Assembly: GCA_018240685.1 (NCBI GenBank) | Contig: JAFEFG010000052.1 | Location: forward strand, 1 to 34,172 | Reading direction: 5' to 3' | Length of the DNA: 34,172 nt | DNA from: Pseudomonadota bacterium | Lineage (GTDB): Bacteria > Pseudomonadota > Alphaproteobacteria > Reyranellales > Reyranellaceae | Translations under genes and position numbers: made by a program | Notes under the pieces: model-generated | Database searches by the model: none | The model's input: the letters and a program-made list of their open reading frames with translations, nothing else | What the model was told of the DNA's origin: nothing | In this document: piece by piece, positions 7,590 through 14,801 of the stretch | Layout of the letters: each line of letters starts with the position of its first letter | Position numbering within the stretch: the stretch's first letter is position 1

Positions 7590-8449
7590 CGTTCCCTCTG
7601 CCGCGGATTGAGGGCGTCGTTCAGGCCGTCGCCGATCAGGCTCACCGCCAGCACCGTTGCGAACAGGACGATGCCGGGGAAGGTCGTGGCCCACCAGGCC
7701 TCGAAGATGTAGGGCCGGTTCATGCCCATGATCAGGCCCCAGCTCACGGCGTTGGAGTCGCCCAGGCCGAGGAAGCTCAGGCCTCCCTCGAAGAGGATCG
7801 CGGCACCGATCGTCAGCGTGGCGGCGACGATCAGCGGCGGTGCGGCGTTGGGCAGGATCAGGCGCCAGATGATCCGCCTGTTGCGGGCGCCCATGGCGCG
7901 GGCGGCCCGCACATAGTCGAGCTCGCGGATGCGCAGGAACTCCGCCCGTGTGAGCCGGGCCGGCGTCGGCCAGCTCACCAGGCCGATGCTCACGGCCACG
8001 GTGGCGAGAGAGGGGCGGAAGAGCAGGACGATCGTCATCGCCAGGATGAGCGGCGGCAGGACCTGGAAGAACTCGGTCGTCCGCATCAGCAGCCGGTCGA
8101 TCCAGCCGCCATAAAAGCCGGCAAGGGCACCGACCGTCACGCCGAGCCCCATGGTGAGCAGTGCCGCGCTCAGCCCGACCGCGAGGCTCGCCCGGCCGCC
8201 GCTGATGATGCCGGCGAGCAGGTCTCGTCCCAGGTAGTCGGTCCCCAGCGGGGCGTCCGCATCTCCCGGCGGCAGCAAGGGCGCCGAGACGATGTCGAGC
8301 GGATCGACGCCGTAGAGGGTGGGGCCGACGAGCGTCATGGCGACGATGAGGACCAGCAGTGCGAGTCCCAGCAGCGCCGGACGATTGCGCCGGAAGATCG
8401 CCCACGCTTCGGCGAGGGGGGATTGGGGGCCTTGAGACCGTACCGTCAT
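7586..8449 (-). CDS. ABC transporter permease (DppC/OppC-like)
   Basis: A 287-aa inner-membrane permease. It has the OppC-type N-terminal cytoplasmic stretch (AWAIFRRNRPALLGLALLVLIVAM, first membrane helix about 25-45), a periplasmic loop ending in APLGTDYLGRDLLAGIISGGR, then five more helices. The EAA loop, RELDYVRAARAMGARNRRIIWRLILPNA, contacts the ATPases. Both ends overlap neighbours by four bases (ATGA), giving coupled synthesis with DppB and DppD. Confidence 0.95.
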   Translation of the reverse strand: MTVRSQGPQSPLAEAWAIFRRNRPALLGLALLVLIVAMTLVGPTLYGVDPLDIVSAPLLPPGDADAPLGTDYLGRDLLAGIISGGRASLAVGLSAALLTMGLGVTVGALAGFYGGWIDRLLMRTTEFFQVLPPLILAMTIVLLFRPSLATVAVSIGLVSWPTPARLTRAEFLRIRELDYVRAARAMGARNRRIIWRLILPNAAPPLIVAATLTIGAAILFEGGLSFLGLGDSNAVSWGLIMGMNRPYIFEAWWATTFPGIVLFATVLAVSLIGDGLNDALNPRQRER

Positions 8450-9417
8450 TGCGTCCGGATCCTCGGGTCGATCGCCCGATAGAGCAGGTCCGTCGCCATG
8501 TTGACGACGATGACGAGAAGCGCCGTGCAGAACAGGATTCCGAGCATGAGCGGCGCGTCGCGGCGCAGGATCGATTCGTAGGCGAGCCGTCCCATGCCGG
8601 GCCAGCCGAAGACCGTCTCGACCAGAACGGCGCCGGCCAGCAGGTGGCTGACCTGGACGCCGGCCACGGTGACGATCGGCAGGATCGCGTTGCGTAGCGC
8701 GTGCTTGTAGACGACGGTGTGCTCACCCAATCCCTTGGCCCGTGCGGTGCGGATATAGTCGGCACCGAGAGCATCGAGCATGCTCGTGCGCGCGAGCCGG
8801 CTGTACTGCGCGAGATACACCGAGGCCAGGGTGACGGCGGGAAGCACGAGGTGGTGCAGCACGTCGATCACGCGCGCGATCGGTCCGCCGGACAGTCTCG
8901 GGTCCACCATGCCCTGCGCGGGAAAGAGCGGCAGCCAGGACGCGAAGGCAAGCAGGACCAGGATGCCGGTCCAGAATACGGGTGCCGAATAGCCCACCAG
9001 GGAGAGCACGGACACGAGCGAGTTCACGATACCGCCCGGGCGGCGTGCCGCGACGATGCCCAGCATCGCGCCGAGCACGATTGCCAGTACGAGCGCCGTG
9101 CCGACGAGCAGCGCCGTGGGGAACAGGCGGTCCAGGATCAGGCCCGCCACGGGAGCGTTGAAATAGGCCGAGGTGCCGAGATCGCCGTGCAGCAACCGCG
9201 ACAGGTACGCCAGGAACTGCACGTGCAGCGGCTGATCGAGGCCATAGAGGTGCCGCACCTGGTCGAGGATCTCCTTGGTCGCGCCACCGGTGGCGCTGGT
9301 GAGCGTTTCCGCGACGTCGCCCGGCGCCAGGTGAAGGACGACGAAGTTGAACAGCACGACCGCGAACAGGAGGCCGCAGGCGGAAACGAGCTGCCCCAGA
9401 ACCGAACCGCCGCGCAT
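8446..9417 (-). CDS. ABC transporter permease (DppB/OppB-like)
   Basis: A 323-aa inner-membrane permease with a first helix at about 10-30 (LVSACGLLFAVVLFNFVV), the family motif LAPGDVAETL after it, and about five further helices. The EAA loop, ALGADYIRTARAKGLGEHTVVYKHALRNA, is clear. It starts 45 bases after the binding-protein stop and overlaps DppC by ATGA. Length and motifs match nickel/peptide/opine permeases. Confidence 0.95.
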   Translation of the reverse strand: MRGGSVLGQLVSACGLLFAVVLFNFVVLHLAPGDVAETLTSATGGATKEILDQVRHLYGLDQPLHVQFLAYLSRLLHGDLGTSAYFNAPVAGLILDRLFPTALLVGTALVLAIVLGAMLGIVAARRPGGIVNSLVSVLSLVGYSAPVFWTGILVLLAFASWLPLFPAQGMVDPRLSGGPIARVIDVLHHLVLPAVTLASVYLAQYSRLARTSMLDALGADYIRTARAKGLGEHTVVYKHALRNAILPIVTVAGVQVSHLLAGAVLVETVFGWPGMGRLAYESILRRDAPLMLGILFCTALLVIVVNMATDLLYRAIDPRIRTQ

Positions 9418-9462
9418 CTCAGCTGCGGTGCGCGGCCGGCCGGTCGGCGCCCGGGGCCCGCG

Positions 9463-11028
9463 TCATTTCTTCTCCATCTCCAGCATCGGTGCCATCGTGC
9501 CGAGCGCCGTCCGCGGGCGCCCGACGACGTCCTTCGACACCACGCCATAGGGAAGCTCGGTCGTCGTGTAGATGTAGGGCAGGTCGTCGGTGATGATCTT
9601 CTGGAAGCGCGCATAGAGCGCCTTGCGCTTTTCGAAGTCCGTTTCCCGCGCCGCCTGGTCGAGGATCTCGTCGACCTTCGGGTTACAGTAGCCGCCGGTG
9701 TTGGTGTACATGACGCCCTTGATCTGGTTCTTGCACAGGAACAGACGGTGCGTGCCGATGACCGGATCCGGGTAGTTGTAGATCTGGCTCATCGCGATGT
9801 CGTAGTCGTAGTTCGACACGCGCTTCGCCCACGTCGCCGTGTCCGGCGAGATCCTCCGGTCGATCTCGATGCCGATCTTCTTGAGCTGCGGCTTCAGGTA
9901 GTCCGCGACGCGGCCGAGCCCGTCCGGGGAGAAGGTCGGGGCGTCCAGGGTGGCCTTGAAGCGGATGCCGTCGGCGTCCCGCTTGTAGCCGGCCTCGTCG
10001 AGGATCCGGTTGGCCTCCTTCAGGTCGTAGGCATAGTGCGTCAGATCCTTGGTCGCGAACGGGCTGTCGGGCGGCAGCGGACCTTCGAGCTGCTTCGTGA
10101 CGCCGCCCTGGAACTTCTCGACCAGGAACTTGCGGTCGATCGCATGGGCGATGGCGCGGCGCACACGGATATCGTTGAACGGCGCCTTGCGCAGGTTGAA
10201 CTCGAGGTAGTCGACGATGCCGAGGCCGGCGAACGTATCGGTGAAGACCTCGAGTTTCGGATTCTTCTTCAGGCGGTCGAAGTCGCCGTAGCCGAAGCTC
10301 GTCTGCAGCATCGCATCGGTCTCGCCGTTCTCGAGCGAAAGCCGCGCAGCCTGCATGTCGTCGAAGAAGCGCAGGATGATCCGGTCGGATTTCGGCTTGC
10401 CGGGCAGGAAGAAGTCGGGATTCCGCTCCAGCGTGATCGACTGTCCTGCCTTGAACTCCGCGACCTTGAACGGCCCCGAGCCGATCGCCATCGTGTTGGC
10501 CGGATTGGTGCGGATCGGGCCGTTGGCGTAGACGTGCTTGGGCAGGATCGGCAGCAGCAGCGTCGTGACCGACGCCAGCAACGCCGGATGCGGCTGCTTG
10601 AGGACGAAGACGGCGGTCTGCGGATCGGGCGTCTCGACCCGGTCGACTGGCCCGAACATCGAGCGGCCGAACGGATGGTTCGCGCGCACCGTGTCGACGG
10701 AGAAGGCGACGTCCTCCGAGGTGATTGGCGTGCCGTCGTGGAAGCGCGCCCCTGGGCGCAGATGGAAGGTGTAGGTGAGCTTGTCTGGCGATACATCCCA
10801 GGACGTGGCGAGGTAGGGCTGCGGGACGAAGTGGTCGTCCAGTTCGACCAGACCAGCGAAGACCTGGGTGCCCGGCGTGCCCGGTGCGGTGCCCGATCCC
10901 ACGGCATTGTTTACCGTCGGTGTCGTGATCGTTCCCACGACCAGGGTCTTGTCGTCCTTGGCGGACGCCGCACTGATCATGGCGGTGAAGAAAAGCGCTG
11001 CAAGAAGTCCACGTATGGCCGGCACCAT
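9463..11028 (-). CDS. Periplasmic substrate-binding protein, peptide/opine family 5
   Basis: A 521-aa secreted binding protein (SBP_bac_5). A Sec signal peptide (MVPAIRGLLAALFFTAMISAASA, no lipobox Cys) is followed by TLVVGTITTP. Family-5 landmarks are YTFHLRPGARFHDGTPITSEDVAFS, GSGPFKVAEF, the VRRAIAHAIDRK block and GDVEIA-like late lobes. I use the second ATG (11028), which has AGAGG at proper distance, not the one at 11055. The protein decides the importer's substrate; family 5 members bind peptides, opines, nickel chelates, glutathione or quaternary amines, so sequence alone does not say which. It is the first structural gene after the regulator. Confidence 0.93.
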   Translation of the reverse strand: MVPAIRGLLAALFFTAMISAASAKDDKTLVVGTITTPTVNNAVGSGTAPGTPGTQVFAGLVELDDHFVPQPYLATSWDVSPDKLTYTFHLRPGARFHDGTPITSEDVAFSVDTVRANHPFGRSMFGPVDRVETPDPQTAVFVLKQPHPALLASVTTLLLPILPKHVYANGPIRTNPANTMAIGSGPFKVAEFKAGQSITLERNPDFFLPGKPKSDRIILRFFDDMQAARLSLENGETDAMLQTSFGYGDFDRLKKNPKLEVFTDTFAGLGIVDYLEFNLRKAPFNDIRVRRAIAHAIDRKFLVEKFQGGVTKQLEGPLPPDSPFATKDLTHYAYDLKEANRILDEAGYKRDADGIRFKATLDAPTFSPDGLGRVADYLKPQLKKIGIEIDRRISPDTATWAKRVSNYDYDIAMSQIYNYPDPVIGTHRLFLCKNQIKGVMYTNTGGYCNPKVDEILDQAARETDFEKRKALYARFQKIITDDLPYIYTTTELPYGVVSKDVVGRPRTALGTMAPMLEMEKK

Positions 11029-11121
11029 GCACCCCCTCTGTTCCCAGCTGACCACGATAGGGGTCGCAGTCGGTCTGACGTGCGTTTTTGGGAACGGGAT
11101 GTGCCTTTCTGGGCCAAAAGT

Positions 11122-12090
11122 TCAGCGCTTGTCCCGGCTCGGCGGATGACCGAAGGCACGGCGATAGCAGCGCCAGAAGTGGGAGCGGGACCGGAAGCCG
11201 GTCGCCAGCGCGACCTCGGTGACCGAGGCCTCGGCATTGGTCAGCATCTGGTGGGCGCGCTCGAGCTGCATCTTGCGGCGGAAGCGCGCCGGGCTTGTCG
11301 ACAGCTCGGCGGAGAAAATGCGGTGCAACTGCCGTCGCGAAACGCCGACGGCCTGCGCTACAGATGCCATCTTCGAGCGTTTCGGCCCTTCGCCTTCCAG
11401 GATCCGGATGGCACGCGCGAGTTTCCATCCCGGCGTAGGCCCGGCCGTGGACGGCGTCTCTCTTTGGGCCGCACCGGCCGGCCGGGGCATTCCATGCATG
11501 CAGTGCTCGGAGACGCGCAGTGCGAGCTGGCGGCCGAAACTGATCTCGATCTCCTTGAGCATGAGGTCCACCGCCGCGGATCCGCCGGCACAAGTGCAGC
11601 GGCGCTCCGCGGTCTCGAAAAGGCGCTCCGTGACATTGACCTTGGGGAACTCCTCGCGGAAGGTCTGCAGCACTTCCCAGTGAGCCGTTGCCGACAGCCC
11701 GTCCAGCAGCCCGGCGCGCGCCAGCAGGAGCGGGGCGGTATCGACGCCGCCGATCGTCGTGCCGGCGCGCGCGAGACGACGCAGGCCCGGCACAAGGGCG
11801 CGTTCCAGTCGCTGCGTGGGCTGTGCATCGGCGATGACCAGCAGCGTGCCGATATCCGCGAGTGCACCGAACGAGGTGTCGACCGCCACCTTGACGCCGT
11901 TGCGGTCGGGAACGGGTTCGCCGTCGACGGAGGCGAGCAGCCAGCGATAGGGGCGCGTGATGTAGCGGTTGGCGATGCGCAGCGGTTCGATCACCGACGA
12001 CAGGGCGATCGACGTGAAGTGCGGAACCAGCAGGATGGCGATCGGGTTCGGCAGCAGCTCGGTGGCGGCATGTTTTCGCAAGGCGGGCAT
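11122..12090 (-). CDS. GlxA-family regulator (DJ-1/PfpI-like sensor domain plus AraC HTH)
   Basis: A 322-aa transcription factor. Residues about 15-180 form the amidase/DJ-1-like domain (PIAILLVPHFTSIALSSVIEPL; FETAERRCTCAGGSAAVDLML), and 215-320 carry two AraC-type helix-turn-helix units (MASVAQAVGVSRRQLHRIF; SVTEVALATGFRSRSHFWRCYRRAFG). Known relatives (GbdR, CdhR, ArgR-type, SouR) activate genes for betaine, carnitine, arginine or sarcosine use, which fits an N-methyl-amine locus. It is transcribed away from the amidohydrolase trio and toward the importer, 93 bases ahead of the binding-protein gene, so it likely controls both arms from the intervening dyad. Confidence 0.92.
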   Translation of the reverse strand: MPALRKHAATELLPNPIAILLVPHFTSIALSSVIEPLRIANRYITRPYRWLLASVDGEPVPDRNGVKVAVDTSFGALADIGTLLVIADAQPTQRLERALVPGLRRLARAGTTIGGVDTAPLLLARAGLLDGLSATAHWEVLQTFREEFPKVNVTERLFETAERRCTCAGGSAAVDLMLKEIEISFGRQLALRVSEHCMHGMPRPAGAAQRETPSTAGPTPGWKLARAIRILEGEGPKRSKMASVAQAVGVSRRQLHRIFSAELSTSPARFRRKMQLERAHQMLTNAEASVTEVALATGFRSRSHFWRCYRRAFGHPPSRDKR

Positions 12091-12112
12091 CCGGTCGAAG
12101 CTCCTGGCCCAA

Positions 12113-12134
12113 TTTGAGACATGGCTGGCTCAAA
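12113..12134. promoter_or_regulatory. Candidate operator, TTTGAG-N10-CTCAAA
   Basis: A 22-bp inverted repeat with perfect 6-bp arms lies in the 114-bp divergent region between the GlxA-type regulator (start 12090) and the amidohydrolase (start 12205). Its position and dyad spacing suit a dimeric AraC-family activator. Nearby GCCCGT/ACGGGC (about 12151-12179) can also pair. Binding is inference. Confidence 0.5.
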
Positions 12135-12204
12135 AGAATACATCGGTTCTGCCCGTCACCGTAAGATGGTCACACGGGCATGACCGCCCGGCGACCGGAG
12201 GGCC

Positions 12205-13842
12205 ATGTCGGAGATCACCGTATTCGTCGCCCGCAATATCCGCACGATGGAGCCGTCGCTCCCCGAGGCGACCGCCGTTGCCGTGCGGGACGGCATGATC
12301 CTGGAGGTAGGGTCGCTGCAGTCGCTGCGTCCCTGGCTCGACGCCAGCCGGCACACCATCGACCGGACTTTCGAGAAGCATGTGCTGATGCCGGGTTTCA
12401 TCGATCCGCATCTGCATCCCTCGATGGCGGCCTATCTGCTGCAGTGCGAGTTCATCACCGCCATGGAATGGCAGTTGCCGGACCGCACGGTCGCGCCGGT
12501 GCGCACGCGCGAGGGCTATCTCGCCCGGCTGAAGGAGCTGCACGAAGCCGAGCCCGATCCACGCCAGCCGCTCTTCACCTGGGGCTATCATCGCGATTGG
12601 CACGGCGAGATCTGGCGCAATGATCTCAATGCCATATCGCGTACCCGGCCGCTGATCATCGTGCACCGCTCGTTCCACGAGACGATCATGAACGACGGCG
12701 CGCTGGACTATTTCGAGATCGACCAGCAGAAGCTGCGCGGTGCCCATCAGGTCGATATCGATCGCGGCCATTTCTACGAGGCGGGGAACCGGCACATCCG
12801 GGCGGTCCTGTCTGCCTTTCTGCTCTCCAAGCAGCGCCAGGGGCCGGCAATGAAGCGCACCGCCGAGGTGATCCATCTCGGCGGCCATACTACCGTCGGC
12901 GACATGGCGTTCGGCATCTTCAATGCGGACAACGAATGGTCCGCATCGGTCCAGGCGTTCGACAATGACGACACGCCGTTCCGCGTCGAATTCGTGCCGC
13001 ATGTCGCCTTTGCCGGCACCGGGCTCACCATGGAGGCGCTGAAAAAACTGCCGGAGCGCAACACGCACCGGCTGCGCTTCGGCAAGCACGCCAAGCTGTT
13101 CACCGACGGCGCCTTCTTTTCGCAGCTCATGCAGCTCGGCGGAGCCGGCTATGTCGATGGCCACGAGGGCGAGTGGCTGATGCCGCCGGAGGTGTTCGAG
13201 AACGCCGCGCGCCTGCTCTGGAACGAGGGCTATGTCATCCACGTCCATTGCACCGGCGATCTTGGCGTCGAGCTGGCGCTCGACGTGCTCGAGAAGCTGC
13301 AATGGGAACGGCCGCGCGTAAACCATCGCTTCACGATCGAGCATTTCGGCATCTCGACGGCCGCGCAGGCGCGGCGCATCGCCGATCTCGGCGCCATCGT
13401 GTCGGCCAATCCGTACTACGTGTACGAACTCAGCGACATCTATGCGCAGCGCGGCATCGGCTACGAACGGGCCGGCCAGATGGTGCGGCTGGGCTCGCTG
13501 TCGCGCAACGGCGTGCCGTTCGCCCTCCATTCGGACTTCACTATGGCGCCAGCCCGGCCGCTGCAGAACGCCTGGATCGCGCTCAATCGCATCAACGCCG
13601 CGGGTGACGTGCTGTGCCCCGCCGAACGTGCCAGCCTCGACGAGGCGCTGCGCGGCATCACCATCAACGCCGCCTACGTGCTCGGGCGCGAACACGAGAT
13701 CGGCAGCATCTGCAGCGGCAAGAAGGCCGATTTCACTGTGCTGGAGGCCGATCCCTACGAGACGCCGGCCGCAGCCCTGAAGGACATCCCGATCTGGGGG
13801 ACCGTGTTCGAGGGTAAGCCGTTCCCGCTGGGGCGGCGATGA
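12205..13842 (+). CDS. Metal-dependent amidohydrolase (YtcJ/Amidohydrolase_3 type)
   Basis: A 545-aa hydrolase. The first metal pair is H69-x-H71 (GFIDPHLHP), later ligands are H346 and H348 (VIHVHCTGD) and D444 (FALHSDFTMAP), and the composite beta-sandwich closes at the C-terminus with GSICSGKKADFTVLEADP. These residues fit the binuclear or mononuclear zinc TIM barrel of the superfamily. Amidohydrolase_3 members split amides, formamides or similar bonds of small molecules. GGAGG precedes the ATG closely. Its stop overlaps the CobW start (ATGA), so it probably acts with a dedicated metal-handling GTPase. It is the first gene of the plus-strand arm. Confidence 0.93.
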   Translation: MSEITVFVARNIRTMEPSLPEATAVAVRDGMILEVGSLQSLRPWLDASRHTIDRTFEKHVLMPGFIDPHLHPSMAAYLLQCEFITAMEWQLPDRTVAPVRTREGYLARLKELHEAEPDPRQPLFTWGYHRDWHGEIWRNDLNAISRTRPLIIVHRSFHETIMNDGALDYFEIDQQKLRGAHQVDIDRGHFYEAGNRHIRAVLSAFLLSKQRQGPAMKRTAEVIHLGGHTTVGDMAFGIFNADNEWSASVQAFDNDDTPFRVEFVPHVAFAGTGLTMEALKKLPERNTHRLRFGKHAKLFTDGAFFSQLMQLGGAGYVDGHEGEWLMPPEVFENAARLLWNEGYVIHVHCTGDLGVELALDVLEKLQWERPRVNHRFTIEHFGISTAAQARRIADLGAIVSANPYYVYELSDIYAQRGIGYERAGQMVRLGSLSRNGVPFALHSDFTMAPARPLQNAWIALNRINAAGDVLCPAERASLDEALRGITINAAYVLGREHEIGSICSGKKADFTVLEADPYETPAAALKDIPIWGTVFEGKPFPLGRR

Positions 13843-14801
13843 CGGGACCTGTGGCGTCGCCGGGCGGCATTCCCGTCGCCACCATCGGCGGCTATCTCGG
13901 CGCCGGCAAGACGACGCTGCTGAACGCGCTGCTCGCCGCCGACCACGGCCTGCGGATCGGCGTGCTGGTGAACGACTTCGGCGCGATCTCGATCGACGAG
14001 GCGCTGATCGAGGCGCGTGACGGCGACATGGTAGCGCTCGCCAACGGCTGCGCCTGCTGCACGGTCGCGGGCGATCTCGCGTCAGCGCTTGACCGGCTGG
14101 CCGCCGGCGGCAGGCGATACAACCTGCTGCTGGTCGAGGCGAGCGGCGTTGCCGATCCGGCCCGCATCGCCGCTCTGGCGCGATCGCCCGGGTTGCGGCC
14201 CGGCGCCACGATCGTGGTCGCGGATGCCGAGACGATCCGGGAGCGGGCCGGCGACAAGTTCGTCGGCCGGCTGGTCCGGCGCCAGCTCGGCGGCGCCGAT
14301 GCCGTGGTGCTGAGCAAGGTCGATCTCATCGATGTGGCGCGGATGGACGCCGCCCGCGCCTTCGCGCGCGACCTGGCACCGGATGCGCGGCTGTTCGAGG
14401 CGGCGCAGGGCCGGCTCAATTTCGCCGACCTGCTCCAGGTTTCGCGCCATGAGGCGTCGGGACTGATCTGTGCTGCGGTCGATGCCGACCTTGCGGCGAC
14501 CGACCTGTTCGAAACACATCGCTGGATGGCGCGCCTGCCGCCCGATCTCGACCGCCTTGAAGCGCTCGTCACGGCGCTGCCCGCGGCGGTCGTCCGGGTC
14601 AAGGGTGTGATCGGGCTGCCGGACGGCGGCGTGGTCAGCCTGCAACGGGCCGGCGCCAGGGTCGAGGTGAAGCCGCTGCGCAAGGCCGCCCCGGTGGCCG
14701 GTGCCGAGATCGTCGTCATCGGCCGGGCCGGCGAGATTGACTGGGCCGATCTCGACTGTCTCCTCGATGCCAGTGTGATCCCCTACGGAACGATACAATG
14801 A
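13839..14801 (+). CDS. CobW/COG0523-family metal-handling GTPase
   Basis: A 320-aa G3E GTPase. P-loop G18-YLGAGKT (to T25), the family's metal site C71-x-C73-C74 (NGCACCTV), Walker B region LLLVEASGVADP and the base-recognition motif SKVDLID are all present. A shorter CobW_C-like tail follows. COG0523 proteins deliver zinc or other metals to client enzymes, or act in cobalamin synthesis. Here it is locked by ATGA overlaps between a metal amidohydrolase and a flavoenzyme, with no cobalamin gene nearby, so a chaperone for the amidohydrolase is the likely job (inference). Confidence 0.92.
   Translation: MTGPVASPGGIPVATIGGYLGAGKTTLLNALLAADHGLRIGVLVNDFGAISIDEALIEARDGDMVALANGCACCTVAGDLASALDRLAAGGRRYNLLLVEASGVADPARIAALARSPGLRPGATIVVADAETIRERAGDKFVGRLVRRQLGGADAVVLSKVDLIDVARMDAARAFARDLAPDARLFEAAQGRLNFADLLQVSRHEASGLICAAVDADLAATDLFETHRWMARLPPDLDRLEALVTALPAAVVRVKGVIGLPDGGVVSLQRAGARVEVKPLRKAAPVAGAEIVVIGRAGEIDWADLDCLLDASVIPYGTIQ

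Noticed and set aside
8701..12117. Very long plus-strand open frame (1138 codons) opposite the permease, binding protein and regulator genes
   Set aside because: Antisense shadow of four confident minus-strand genes; no domains, biased composition.
9683..12133. 816-codon minus-strand frame overlapping the binding protein and regulator in another frame
   Set aside because: Frame-shadow with Arg/Pro-rich noise; the proper frames encode recognised proteins with good SDs.
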